Made by a program: the position numbers and the translations under genes. From positions 29,374 through 93,373 of the forward strand of contig CAYXEK010000003.1 of the NCBI GenBank assembly GCA_964463985.1: a DNA stretch of 64,000 nucleotides, read 5' to 3'. This DNA comes from JAXGPF01 sp964463985 (GTDB lineage Bacteria; Verrucomicrobiota; Kiritimatiellia; JAAZAB01). This document shows positions 1 through 9,327 of this stretch, in pieces; position 1 is the first letter of the stretch, and each line of letters opens with the position of its first letter. A model generated the notes under the pieces. It had not been told where the DNA came from. It saw only the letters and a list, made by a program, of their open reading frames with translations, and searched no databases.

Positions 1-359
1 TTACCGCCACGGGCAATCGCATCAGCGCCCATGGCGTTTACGGCGACCGCGACGGTTTCGTGGCGTTTGCCAACCGCCTCCATGTGCCCCTGGCCGGCAA
101 GTGGATCTTATCCCTGGGACATGACGGCGGCTGCCGCGTGTTCATTGACGGTCAGCAGGTTCTTTGCGAGCCGCGCCGCCGGAACCCAATCCGCGAAGAC
201 CGCACCAGGGCCGCGGTGGAATTGACCGCAGGTGATCATGATCTGGTTGTGGTATTGGACACTGATCATGGACTGGGCTACGGTTTTGTTTTGCGGTTCC
301 AAGCGCCGGAAGGCGGCGTGTGCAAAGGCATTGAGTATCCGTTTGCCGCTCTGCGGTGA
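1..359 (+). CDS. C-terminal fragment of a carbohydrate-active or carbohydrate-binding protein
   Basis: The reading frame is open from the left edge (codons in frame 3) to a TGA at 357-359, so about 118 C-terminal residues are visible and the start lies outside. The visible part reads like a small beta-sandwich: a Gly/Asp-rich run (GVYGDRDGF), then GKWILSLGHDGGCRVFIDG, then VVVLDTDHGLGYGF. This pattern of alternating strands with a DGG..VFIDG turn is common in jelly-roll modules at the ends of PVC glycosidase-like proteins. The catalytic part, if any, is not in the window. It lies about 140 bp upstream of two glycosidase-like genes on the same strand, which supports a role in polysaccharide use. 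The family assignment is inference. Confidence 0.5.
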   Translation, partial: TATGNRISAHGVYGDRDGFVAFANRLHVPLAGKWILSLGHDGGCRVFIDGQQVLCEPRRRNPIREDRTRAAVELTAGDHDLVVVLDTDHGLGYGFVLRFQAPEGGVCKGIEYPFAALR

Positions 360-402
360 ACGGGGGTGAAATGGGAAATTCCGCGCAATGCGCCTTTTGC
401 AT

Positions 403-474
403 TGGAGGGCGAAGCTGTGCTGAGCCGTTTATATGCGGGGATATGCGGACGGCTCACCGCAGGTTCGCCCTCCA
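403..474. repeat. REP-like imperfect hairpin (family copy A)
   Basis: Two 26-nt arms (403-428 and 449-474) are inverted repeats with three mismatches around a 20-nt loop. The right arm carries GGCTCACC followed by GGTTCGCCCTCCA. Closely related arms recur at 12283-12308 and, inverted, at 49301-49325, so this is a dispersed element and not only a local terminator. It lies between the end of the first CDS and the DUF6259 gene, and could also act as a transcription terminator. Confidence 0.7.
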
Positions 475-499
475 GGGAAAAAATATCATCATTGGATAA

Positions 500-2590
500 A
501 TGAATAATTATACAATCATCCTTGAAAACGCTTTGCTGAAAGCGGTGTTTGACCGGTCAACCGGGGCCTTGCTGAACCTGACTTCTAAAAAAACCGGCTG
601 GCAGGTGCAACGCCGGAGCAGCCTGGCCAGGTCCTTCCGCATGTTGCTCCCGCTGCCGGACCGGAGGAATAATCCCGTCGTGGGCGAAAAGCAGGCCCCG
701 CCCATGGTGGAAACGGACAACCGCCAACGGCTGGTGTTTACCTGGCGGAACCTGCACAGCGAACATGGCGGCGGGGCGGATATCATCTTCCGGGGGGGCG
801 TTGAGCTTTCCGACGACGGCTTGACATTCCGCGCGGAAGTGGAAAACCGCAGCCCCCATGCCATTGAGACCATTGACTGGCCCTGCCTGGGCGATTTCTC
901 GCGGCCGCCGGGCGTTGAACGTTTTGAATTCCTGGCGATGAATTACGGCAATGCCAGCCGGCGCTGCATTTTTCCGCACTTCAACAACAGCCGCGGATAT
1001 TGGGGCACGGATTATCCGGTTGAGATTGTCGCCAGCGAGGTTTCGCCGTTTGTGATTATCCACGGCAATCAGGGAGGACTCTATGCCGGCTACCATGACA
1101 CCAGCATGGAGCAACTGCTGTTTTTCACATTCGAGCTGCGGCCTGGCGTCGAACAGCGCGACAGGTGTTTGATGGCGTCCGGCGATGAAATGGACGGGCA
1201 ACCGCTGCAGGTCCTTTTTTACACGACGCATTTCCCCTTTTTGAATCCGGGCGAGTCCGGCAAGCTGCATCCGGTGGTGCTCAGGCCGTATGCCGGCACC
1301 TGGCATCAAGGCGCCGATTGTTACCGGCAATGGCGGAAAACATGGTACCGCCAACCTCCCGCGCCGGCCTGGGCCCGGGATGTTTTTTCCTGGCACCAGA
1401 TTCACATTAATTCTCCCGAAGATGAACTGCGTTTCCAGTACAAGGACCTGGTGCGGTACGGCGCCGACTGCGCCCGGCACGGCGTGCAGGCAATCCATCT
1501 GATAGGTTGGAACCGTGGCGGGCAGGACCGCGGCAATCCCAGCCATGACATAGACCCGCGCCTGGGTGCCTGGGAAGACCTGCGCGACGCCATTGCCGCC
1601 ATTCATGCCATGGGTGTGAAGGTTATTCTTTTCAACAAGTATACCTGGGCGGACCGCTCGGGAGAATGGTTCCGGACGGACCTGGCCCGGCACGCGGCCA
1701 GGGACCCGTATGGCGACTATTACCTGCACCCGGGGTGGCAGTACCAGACGCCGGCGCAGCTGGCGGACATCAATACCCGGCGCCTGGTTCCCCTCTGCAT
1801 GCACAGCGCGCAATGGCGGGAAATCGCCGCGCGGGAGTTCCGGAAAAGCATCGCGCTCGGCGCCGACGGAATGCTGTCCGACGAGGCTTTCCATCACGCT
1901 CCCGCGCGTTATTGCTTCGATCCCGGCCATGGACATCATGTTCCCGCGCATATTTACGCGGGGGATGCGCCGCTGGCGGAAGAATTCCGCGCCATAGCCG
2001 CCAGGGAAAACCCGGAGTTCCTGTTTGCCGCGGAAGCGTGTTATGACCTGCAATGCCGGCATTACTCGATTTCGTACATGCGGCTGGAAGAAAACCATCT
2101 GCCGCTGCCGCGCTACGTGGCCCAGGACACCGGGATCGCCATCACTGTGATAGGGTACAACGATCGGAACGTGATCAACAAGGCGCTGATGTACCGCTAT
2201 ATTTTGAGCTACGAGCCCCGCAATTTCAAAGGACGCCTGGACGAGTTCCCCCGCACGGTAGCTTATGGCGGCCAGGTGGACGAATTGCGCCGGCGTTACC
2301 GGGAATTTCTGTGGGACGCCGAGTTCTGCCATACTCTGGGCGCTGCAGTGGCGAAAGGCAATGCGCCCATGGATGAATACGGCTATTCCGTTTTACGCCA
2401 TCGGCAGACCGGCAAACGGGCCGTAGTCGTAGTCAACCGGGATGCTGGCAGGGCCATGGAAATTGCAGTAAAACTGGATGCGCCGGCTGCCGATATGGTG
2501 ATGGTTACGCCCGAGCGCCCGGCGGCGGTGGAATCGCAGGGCGCCGCCGAAATCCCGCCGCTGTCGGCGGCGATCTTTATGGAGAAATGA
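500..2590 (+). CDS. DUF6259-type glycoside hydrolase-like protein
   Basis: A 696-residue protein with an N-terminal beta-rich region (about 1-280), an apparent TIM barrel (about 290-580) and a small C-terminal beta domain. The barrel shows WHQIHINSP, IHLIGWNRGG, VILFNKYTWAD, then GADGMLSDEAF near residues 455-465 and FAAEACYD near 511. These acidic strand ends resemble catalytic positions of alpha-galactosidase-like barrels. I recognise the layout as that of DUF6259 proteins, which are common in Lentisphaerota and believed to act on sugars; the substrate is unknown. No signal peptide is evident. The stop is followed at once by the GH106-like gene, whose ribosome-binding site (GGAGAAATGA) lies in the last codons of this gene, so the two are probably co-translated. 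Confidence 0.7.
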   Translation: MNNYTIILENALLKAVFDRSTGALLNLTSKKTGWQVQRRSSLARSFRMLLPLPDRRNNPVVGEKQAPPMVETDNRQRLVFTWRNLHSEHGGGADIIFRGGVELSDDGLTFRAEVENRSPHAIETIDWPCLGDFSRPPGVERFEFLAMNYGNASRRCIFPHFNNSRGYWGTDYPVEIVASEVSPFVIIHGNQGGLYAGYHDTSMEQLLFFTFELRPGVEQRDRCLMASGDEMDGQPLQVLFYTTHFPFLNPGESGKLHPVVLRPYAGTWHQGADCYRQWRKTWYRQPPAPAWARDVFSWHQIHINSPEDELRFQYKDLVRYGADCARHGVQAIHLIGWNRGGQDRGNPSHDIDPRLGAWEDLRDAIAAIHAMGVKVILFNKYTWADRSGEWFRTDLARHAARDPYGDYYLHPGWQYQTPAQLADINTRRLVPLCMHSAQWREIAAREFRKSIALGADGMLSDEAFHHAPARYCFDPGHGHHVPAHIYAGDAPLAEEFRAIAARENPEFLFAAEACYDLQCRHYSISYMRLEENHLPLPRYVAQDTGIAITVIGYNDRNVINKALMYRYILSYEPRNFKGRLDEFPRTVAYGGQVDELRRRYREFLWDAEFCHTLGAAVAKGNAPMDEYGYSVLRHRQTGKRAVVVVNRDAGRAMEIAVKLDAPAADMVMVTPERPAAVESQGAAEIPPLSAAIFMEK

Positions 2591-2591
2591 A

Positions 2592-5465
2592 ATGCGCCGA
2601 AACGCAACGCGGAAACATGCCATGCAACATCCATACGGTCCGGCGCCGTTCTGGACATGGGCGGGCGATCTCAGCCCGGGAAAAATAGACCGGGACCTGA
2701 AACGGTTCCGCGACATGGATATTTATGAGATGGTGATCATGCCCCTGTACGGGCTGGCCCATCCTTACCTGGGCCGGGATTACCTGAGGTTGTATGAGCA
2801 TACCTGCAAGCGTTGCCGGCAATACGGCCAGAAAATCTGGATTTACGATGAATTCAACTGGCCCAGCGGCACCTGCGCCGGCAGGGTCCTGCGCGAAAAC
2901 CCCGAAGCGCGCCAGAAAATCATCCGGTTCGAATTCCCGGGCATCGGCCAGACGGGCCGGCCGTCCTGGAAAATCGAGGAATATGCCGGGTTCGACCTGG
3001 CGGCTTACGGCGCGGAATGGGCTTTGAATTCCAACGGCTACCTGGATACGCTCAACGCCCGGGCGGTCGGCCATTACATCCGGTTGACCCACGAGGTTTA
3101 CCGCGCCGCGATTGGCGGCTATTTCGGGGATGTGATTATGGGATTCTTCACAGATGAACCGGTGCTTCTGCGCGGCGGTCGTTCCCTGCCTTTTACCCCG
3201 GGCTTGTTTGAACTATTCCATCAACGCTATGGCTACGACCTGGAAAAGAACATCCTTGGGCTCGTGGCCGATACGCCTTCGGCGCCGCGCCTCCGCCGCG
3301 ATTACTGGGCGCTGGTGACCGAGTTGTTCCAAGCCAACTTCTTCCGCCAATACGCCGGCTGGTGCGGCAGGCATGGCCTGCAGATGACCGGGCACCTGCT
3401 TTACGAGGAAATGCTCTCCGGCCAGGTGCAATTCAACGGCGATATGTATGCCATGCTTTCCGAAATGCAGGCGCCGGGAATTGACATGCTCCAGGGCTTG
3501 ACCAGTTTTGACCGACGCGGCCTGCGCGAGGCTTTCGGCGGAGAGGCTTGCGCCGATATTACCGGCAAGCTGATAGAAAGCATCGGCTATTTCGCCGGCA
3601 AAAAACGGCTGATGTGCGAAGTTTGCGGCGTGACGGCGCACAGCGGGACGGCCCAGTTTTACAAGCGCGCCATGGATTACCTTTTCCACCACGGCATCAG
3701 CATGATGAATGACAATTTGTTTGCCGACTCGCAGGGCGGTTTCCGCGCGGGGTTCGGTTGCCATTCCTTCTGGACGCCCTGGACGCGCCATTACAAGCTG
3801 CTCTCGCGCCATGTCCGCGCGATGTCGCGGCTGAATTCCGGCTCCCGCCTGGAAACAAACCTCGGCATTTTCTATCCCCGCCAGGATATCTGGCGGCGGT
3901 TCGGCCCGCTCGGAACGTTTTTCGGCAGCCAGCCGCCCGAGCCGGCATGGCAGGCCACCCAGCAGACAATTTTAAACCTCACGCACGGCCTGATCCGGCG
4001 GCATTGGAACTACTATTATGTTTTCGAACAGGCGCTGGCCCGGGCGGAATTCCCGCGGCGCGGCATGCAGATCGGCGGGTTTGAATGCCGGACGCTGATT
4101 TTGCCCGACCTCCACTCGGTATCGGAAATGGATGCGGCAATTCTCAAGCGGTTTCTCGCCAATGGCGGCTGCCTGATTTGCGCGCAACGGCGTCCTCTGG
4201 TTTTCAACGCGGATGGCCGGACGCGGGAGGCGACATGGCTGCGCGGTCCCCGGGTATTCGATGTGCGGTGCGGCATGCACGAGTTGGCCGACCGGACCGC
4301 GCGGATTCTGGAACAAATTGCGGCGCGCAAAGTGGCCATCAGCGGCGATCATACGGATGAAGTCATGCTGACCCACCGGCATGCCCGCGGCCGGGAATGG
4401 GTGTTTCTGACCAATTTCGGCGGGCAAGCCGCCGATGTGCGAACCGATTTGGACGTCCATTGGCGGCTCGCGGAACCCGGCGGAATGGCCGATGCCGGAA
4501 AATCCCCGCGGCGCTTCCTGCTGCTGCCGAACGAGTCGGTGTTGTTTTCCCGGTCGGATCGGAAAGCGCCGGCATTGCCGGCGCCGGCTCCATCCGGCGC
4601 GGCCATGCGGCTGCCGGCCGAATGGTCATTCCGCCTGCCGCAGGGCAACACCTTGAGTTTGCCGGTGCAGATATTCACCGGCAAATTCCGCGGAAAATTC
4701 CCGCCGGCTGCCGGCGGACAATGGTCCGCGCCGCTCGTGGAAAGCGCGCCTTTTGACCTGGTTCCCGGCCGGGCATACTGGCTGCGCGCGGAATTGACCA
4801 TTGAAGGAATTTCCGGCGGATTGCAGTTAATCGCCGACGGCCGCGACCAATGCGAGGTGTTTGTCAATCGCCGCCGCGCGCCCGGCCATGCCGGCCGGTT
4901 ATTGTGGGATGATGCGAATCTGACCTTTGATTTGACGGGTTGTTCGCGCCCCGGCGCGCATGAAATCCTGATCCGGTATACCCCGCACCGGGAGCGAAAA
5001 TTTGTCAGCCGGTTCTGGCCGCTGAACAGCCTGCCGCCCTTCGTGCTGGCCGGCGGGTTTGTCGTGGACCCCAAGCGCCATCGCGAAGGATTCAGGGTGC
5101 TGCGGCCAGCGCCGAAAATTATGCCGCTGGGCGATTTGCTGACCATGGGGCTGCCGGGCATTGCCGGCCCGGTGGAGTACTCCACCACGCTTGAATTATC
5201 CCGCAAACCGCGCCAGATACTGCTTGACCTGGGAGCGCAGCAGGATACATTTGAAGTCGCGGTCAACGGGAAATATGCCGGCGCGCTGCTGTGGCCGCCG
5301 TACCGGCTGGAAATCGGCGGGCTGATAGTAAAAGGACGCAACCGGATAACCCTGCGCCTGCGCACAGCCATGAGTGGAATCCTGTCGAATTCATTCCGCA
5401 AGAATGAAACCAACCGGCCGCCGGTGGGCTTGCTGGAAATCCCGATGTTGATTGCCGGCGATTAG
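2592..5465 (+). CDS. GH106-like glycosidase (alpha-L-rhamnosidase-related)
   Basis: A 957-residue protein with FWTWAGDLSP near residue 20, IYDEFNWPSG near 85-92, GFFTDEPVLL near 185 and MCEVCGVTAHSG near 340. This is the layout of the large GH106-related family: barrel with conserved acidic residues, then C-terminal beta-sandwich modules (about 690-950) ending in a galactose-binding-like jelly roll. GH106 enzymes remove alpha-L-rhamnose from pectic or other rhamnose-containing polymers; whether this member does is unproven. The ATG at 2592 is 1 bp past the DUF6259 stop. An in-frame ATG at 2622 (MQHPYGPAPFW) is an alternative start, since conserved sequence begins there. No signal peptide is seen. 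Confidence 0.72.
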   Translation: MRRNATRKHAMQHPYGPAPFWTWAGDLSPGKIDRDLKRFRDMDIYEMVIMPLYGLAHPYLGRDYLRLYEHTCKRCRQYGQKIWIYDEFNWPSGTCAGRVLRENPEARQKIIRFEFPGIGQTGRPSWKIEEYAGFDLAAYGAEWALNSNGYLDTLNARAVGHYIRLTHEVYRAAIGGYFGDVIMGFFTDEPVLLRGGRSLPFTPGLFELFHQRYGYDLEKNILGLVADTPSAPRLRRDYWALVTELFQANFFRQYAGWCGRHGLQMTGHLLYEEMLSGQVQFNGDMYAMLSEMQAPGIDMLQGLTSFDRRGLREAFGGEACADITGKLIESIGYFAGKKRLMCEVCGVTAHSGTAQFYKRAMDYLFHHGISMMNDNLFADSQGGFRAGFGCHSFWTPWTRHYKLLSRHVRAMSRLNSGSRLETNLGIFYPRQDIWRRFGPLGTFFGSQPPEPAWQATQQTILNLTHGLIRRHWNYYYVFEQALARAEFPRRGMQIGGFECRTLILPDLHSVSEMDAAILKRFLANGGCLICAQRRPLVFNADGRTREATWLRGPRVFDVRCGMHELADRTARILEQIAARKVAISGDHTDEVMLTHRHARGREWVFLTNFGGQAADVRTDLDVHWRLAEPGGMADAGKSPRRFLLLPNESVLFSRSDRKAPALPAPAPSGAAMRLPAEWSFRLPQGNTLSLPVQIFTGKFRGKFPPAAGGQWSAPLVESAPFDLVPGRAYWLRAELTIEGISGGLQLIADGRDQCEVFVNRRRAPGHAGRLLWDDANLTFDLTGCSRPGAHEILIRYTPHRERKFVSRFWPLNSLPPFVLAGGFVVDPKRHREGFRVLRPAPKIMPLGDLLTMGLPGIAGPVEYSTTLELSRKPRQILLDLGAQQDTFEVAVNGKYAGALLWPPYRLEIGGLIVKGRNRITLRLRTAMSGILSNSFRKNETNRPPVGLLEIPMLIAGD

Positions 5466-5483
5466 CAAAATTCAAAACTAAGT

Positions 5484-5716
5484 CCTGAATCCGTGATGAG
5501 GCCCGGATGCCGCAGATGCTCGGCGCGAAGGATGACGCTGTATTCATATACCGCGAATCCTTCGCAACAAAGCAGATGCGACATACCGGCCTCACCCGGT
5601 GGGCGCTCTTTTCTTCAATCAAACGGGTTGTCCTTTTGGTGACTATTTAATAGATCGTAAACGGTTGCTTTACACATCATTATGTAATAAAAATAAAATC
5701 CCGTCACGGATTCAGG
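5484..5716. repeat. Nested inverted-repeat element between glycosidase and beta-helix genes
   Basis: Outer arms CCTGAATCCGTGA (5484-5496) and TCACGGATTCAGG (5704-5716) are perfect 13-bp inverted repeats. Inside, 5498-5533 pairs with 5557-5593 (GAGGCC and GCGAAGGAT ends perfect, middle imperfect) around a 23-nt loop. The rest of the 5466-5741 gap is AT-rich and probably holds the promoter of the beta-helix gene, but I see no convincing -35/-10 pair. No gene was found here. The inner hairpin could be an RNA structure, a terminator for the upstream gene or a small non-autonomous element. Confidence 0.6.
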
Positions 5717-5741
5717 AAAGTCATAACCAGGGAGGTGCCAC

Positions 5742-7523
5742 ATGCAGCGTTTGTCATTGATAGCGGTCGGACTGCTCGCCGGCGCGGTTATGGTTTGCGC
5801 GGATACGCATTACGTGCGTTCGCCGGAAACCTGCACCAATACCGCCGCGCAACATCCCTATGCGAGTTGGGAAAATGCCGCGACCAATATCCAGTGGGCG
5901 ATGGACGCCGCCGCCGCGAACGACACAGTGCTGGTTTCCAACGGCGCATACCGCGCCACCGGCGCGGTGGACAACGTTGTCGCCTTTGAAAAAAACCTGA
6001 CGCTGGTAAGCGTCAACGGTCCGGGAGACACCGTGATTGACGGGCAGGCCGCCTCGCGCTGCGTCTGGCTGCGGTATGATTCCGCGCTGGACGGCTTTAC
6101 GCTGTCCAATGGCTTTGCCGCCTGCGGCGCCGGCGTTTACATGCAGAACTGCACCGGCACGGTCACCAACTGCTGGATGGTGGACAACGTCTGCACGGGG
6201 GTGACATCGTCGTTTATTGCCGGAGCGGGCATTGCGCTGGACGGCGGCAATCCGCTGGCGACGGACTGCCGCATCTGGAACAACGAGTGCCTGGCCGGGG
6301 ATGCCGGCAGCGGTTACCAGGCGGCCCACGGCGGCGGCGGCGGAGTCTGCATCGCCACCGGCCTGGTGCAGCGCTGCGTCATCACCGGCAACAAATCGCT
6401 CTATCTCGGCGCCGCGGGCAATAATGGCGGCGGAGGAATGTTTATCCGCGGTGGAGTTGTCTCAAACTGTACGATTACCGGCAATATTGGAATGTACGGA
6501 GGGGGTATTCGCACCAGCCTTGGTTCACCCGCGATGATAATCAATTGCTCAATAAGCAATAATGTCGCTCATAATATAGGCGCCGGAACGTTTCTCCAAG
6601 GCGGAATTATGATCAGCAATGTTGTTTCCAGCAATGCCGGGCCATCTTATGCCGGAATTTATATTTACCGCGGCGCGCTGGTCTCCAACTGCATGATCAG
6701 TTTGAATACATCCACCGGCGGCGCGACTTTTGGCGTAGGCGCGGCATTATTTAACAACGATGAAGGTTCGCTGATGACGGATTGCGTCATCAGCGGCAAT
6801 TACAGCAGCGTGGCCGGCGGCGGCGGCGCATATTGCCGTTATCCCCAGAACCGCATTGTCAATTGCCGGATTTTAAACAATACCGTGCATTCCCACGGCG
6901 GCGGCATCTATATTTCCGGACCAACCGCGCCGGGCGGGGGTACGGTGTCAAATTGCATCATCAGCGGGAATACCTCGACAAACAATTATGGCGGCGGGGT
7001 GTATATAATCCAGGGCGGCACCTTGCGCAACTGCCTGATTTACAGCAACCAGGCGCTACGCGCCGGCGGGGTCTATGCCGTCAACGGTTATGTTAATACC
7101 AGCCGCGTCAGCGCCTGCACGATCGTCGCCAACCGGACCACCACCTACGTTGCCGGGGGGATGGTTGTTGACAACAGCAACGAAGTGTTCAACTGCATCA
7201 TTGCCAGCAACACAATTACCGACGGCAGTTTGAAGGACCTGGTGTTATATGGCACCGGCGTGGACACGATTTCTTTTTCCTGTGCGCCGGAAGCGCCCCT
7301 GGTGCGCGGCAACATCAATACCGCCCCGGATTTCGCGGATTTCACAGGTCAGAATTACCGGTTGCTGCCCGGCTCGCCCGGCATGGACGCCGGCACCAAT
7401 GAACCGTGGATGTCATTCACCGTTGATTTGGACGGCCGCACGAGGATTGACCGGTTTAACCGCCGGGCGGACATGGGCTGTTACGAATATGCGCCGCGCG
7501 GGACCATGTACACGCTGCACTGA
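5742..7523 (+). CDS. Secreted right-handed parallel beta-helix protein (choice-of-anchor Q type)
   Basis: A 593-residue protein starting MQRLSLIAVGLLAGAVMVCA, a clear signal peptide with likely cleavage after the VCA. The mature region begins with an H-Y-V-R-S motif and an A-A-x-N-I-Q-W-A-M-D-A-A segment typical of the first helix turn, followed by many repeats of the kind VSNCxISGN and GGGIY, each forming one coil of a right-handed parallel beta-helix. The C-terminus (LLPGSPGMDAG ... DLDGRTR ... ADMGCYEY) is the conserved end often annotated choice-of-anchor Q. Such proteins are surface or secreted and often bind or cleave acidic polysaccharides; no catalytic residues can be assigned. GGAGGTG at 5731-5737 is a good ribosome-binding site. 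Confidence 0.85.
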   Translation: MQRLSLIAVGLLAGAVMVCADTHYVRSPETCTNTAAQHPYASWENAATNIQWAMDAAAANDTVLVSNGAYRATGAVDNVVAFEKNLTLVSVNGPGDTVIDGQAASRCVWLRYDSALDGFTLSNGFAACGAGVYMQNCTGTVTNCWMVDNVCTGVTSSFIAGAGIALDGGNPLATDCRIWNNECLAGDAGSGYQAAHGGGGGVCIATGLVQRCVITGNKSLYLGAAGNNGGGGMFIRGGVVSNCTITGNIGMYGGGIRTSLGSPAMIINCSISNNVAHNIGAGTFLQGGIMISNVVSSNAGPSYAGIYIYRGALVSNCMISLNTSTGGATFGVGAALFNNDEGSLMTDCVISGNYSSVAGGGGAYCRYPQNRIVNCRILNNTVHSHGGGIYISGPTAPGGGTVSNCIISGNTSTNNYGGGVYIIQGGTLRNCLIYSNQALRAGGVYAVNGYVNTSRVSACTIVANRTTTYVAGGMVVDNSNEVFNCIIASNTITDGSLKDLVLYGTGVDTISFSCAPEAPLVRGNINTAPDFADFTGQNYRLLPGSPGMDAGTNEPWMSFTVDLDGRTRIDRFNRRADMGCYEYAPRGTMYTLH

Positions 7524-7780
7524 ATGCTGCCGCATAAAGCGCGCCGGCTTCTGCTATATTTGAGTATCCGCCTCCCGGCATCCGCCCAGGGCATATTCCC
7601 GAGGCGGGCGGATCATCCCGCCCTGCCGGTAGCGCCGGCAATTATTCTTGCCTTGCATTGAAAGTCAGCTTATGAGTTAATCAGCGTATTGAACGTCATC
7701 CTGGGTTTTCATGAAATGCTTCAGCCAACTGCGCAAATTTAAAAACAAACGTATTCCGCCGGAAACAAGGAAGCGCGAAG

Positions 7781-9280
7781 ATGGGAAAAAGAAGTAAAAT
7801 CGCCGCGCAAGGCAAAACACATGCTTCTGGGAAAAGCAATCCAAAATCCGATCAACGTCCGAATGTGCTTCTGATTTGCGTGGATCAATGGCCGGGATTG
7901 CTCCGTGGCGCGGCCGGCCATGAACGGATCCAGACGCCCACGCTCGATCAGTTGTGCCGGAATGGCGTGCATTTCACCCAGGCTTACAGCGAAACGCCCA
8001 CCTGCATTCCCGCGCGGCGCGAGTTGATGACCGGGACCACCGCGCGCACGCATGGCGATCGCGTTTACAGCGCCACCATGCGCATGAAGCCGGAACTGCC
8101 GACCCTGGCCCGGACTTTCCGTGATCACGGCTACCAGGCCTACGCGGTGGGCAAGATGCATGTGTATCCGCAACGCGACCGGATCGGATTTGACGATGTC
8201 ATGTTGAATGAGGAAGGCCGCAATAATCTCGGCATGCTTCAGGATGACTTCCAGCGGTTTCTGGCCGAGGAAGGCTATGCCGGCCAGGAATTGACCCACG
8301 GCATGTGCAACAACGAATACACCGTCCGGCCCTGGCACCTGCCGGAATATTGCCACCCGACCAACTGGACCGCGCGGGAAATGTGCCGGGTGATCCGGCG
8401 GCGGGATCCGACCAAGCCGGCGTTCTGGTATTGCTCGTTCATCGCGCCCCATCCGCCGGTCACTCCGCCCGCCGAATACCTTGAAATGTATCGGGACATC
8501 GGCGTGGATGATCCGTATGTCGGCGACTGGGCGGGCGACTTTGAAAAATTGCCCCATGCCTTGCGCCGGCGTTACGAGCAATTCCGGATTTCCCCGCCGG
8601 CAACCCGCCTGGCGCGCCAGGGCTTTTACGGCCAATGCACCTATGTTGACCACCAGTTGCGACTGGTGCTGGGGGCGCTCGCCGAGGAAAAACTGATGGA
8701 CAACACCATCATCCTGTTTACCGGCGATCATGGCGATATGCTCGGCAATCACAACTTGTGGTGCAAGCCGCCAATGCATGAGTACTCGGCCAAAATCCCC
8801 ATGATTCTTGTGCCGACGGCCGGGTACCAGCAGGCCGGACATCACCAGACGGATGACCGCCTGTGTTCGTTGCGCGACGTCATGCCCACCTTGCTCGAGA
8901 TGTGCGGGTTGCCGGTCCCCGGCACCGCGGAAGGATTATCGCTGCTCGGTCCCGCCAAACGCGATCACCTGTATTGCGAACACTACGAAAACGACCTGGC
9001 CCTGCGCATGATCCGCACCGGATCATACAAGCTGATCTGGTATCCGGTGGGCAACCGGTTCCACCTGTTTGATCTGCAAAACGATCCGCATGAAATGCGC
9101 AATCTGGCCGACTTGCCGGAATTTGCCGGCTATCGCAGGGATTTGGAAAAATTGATGCTGCGCCATCTTTACGGAACGGACGAGCGCTGGGTGCGCTCCG
9201 GCCGGCTGGCCGGCGAGCCGGACCGGCCTTTCGCGCCGGAGCCGAACCGCAGTTTAACCGGGCAGCGCGGCTGGCGGTGA
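7781..9280 (+). CDS. Sulfatase (arylsulfatase A family, Cys-type)
   Basis: A 499-residue member of the alkaline phosphatase superfamily. NVLLICVDQ (Asp35) gives the first metal-binding acid, and TCIPARRELMTG carries the C-x-P-x-R sulfatase signature with Cys75 as the residue oxidised to formylglycine. TGDHGDMLG near residue 317 supplies further metal ligands. It should hydrolyse sulfate esters, probably of a sulfated polysaccharide given the glycosidase and beta-helix neighbours. The N-terminus (MGKRSKIAAQGKTHASGKS) is basic and has no hydrophobic core, so export is not evident. AAGGAAG lies a suitable distance before the ATG. The sulfatase-maturing enzyme is not in the window. Confidence 0.9.
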   Translation: MGKRSKIAAQGKTHASGKSNPKSDQRPNVLLICVDQWPGLLRGAAGHERIQTPTLDQLCRNGVHFTQAYSETPTCIPARRELMTGTTARTHGDRVYSATMRMKPELPTLARTFRDHGYQAYAVGKMHVYPQRDRIGFDDVMLNEEGRNNLGMLQDDFQRFLAEEGYAGQELTHGMCNNEYTVRPWHLPEYCHPTNWTAREMCRVIRRRDPTKPAFWYCSFIAPHPPVTPPAEYLEMYRDIGVDDPYVGDWAGDFEKLPHALRRRYEQFRISPPATRLARQGFYGQCTYVDHQLRLVLGALAEEKLMDNTIILFTGDHGDMLGNHNLWCKPPMHEYSAKIPMILVPTAGYQQAGHHQTDDRLCSLRDVMPTLLEMCGLPVPGTAEGLSLLGPAKRDHLYCEHYENDLALRMIRTGSYKLIWYPVGNRFHLFDLQNDPHEMRNLADLPEFAGYRRDLEKLMLRHLYGTDERWVRSGRLAGEPDRPFAPEPNRSLTGQRGWR

Positions 9281-9327
9281 CCGGCGCGCCGGCGTCGGCA
9301 ACACTGGACGGAAATTAATTCACGGGC

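Noticed and set aside
557..2332. Long antisense open frame (591 codons) opposite the DUF6259 gene
   Set aside because: It is a GC-rich shadow frame: composition rich in Arg/His/Pro, no domain, and the plus strand has a clear protein with a ribosome-binding site.
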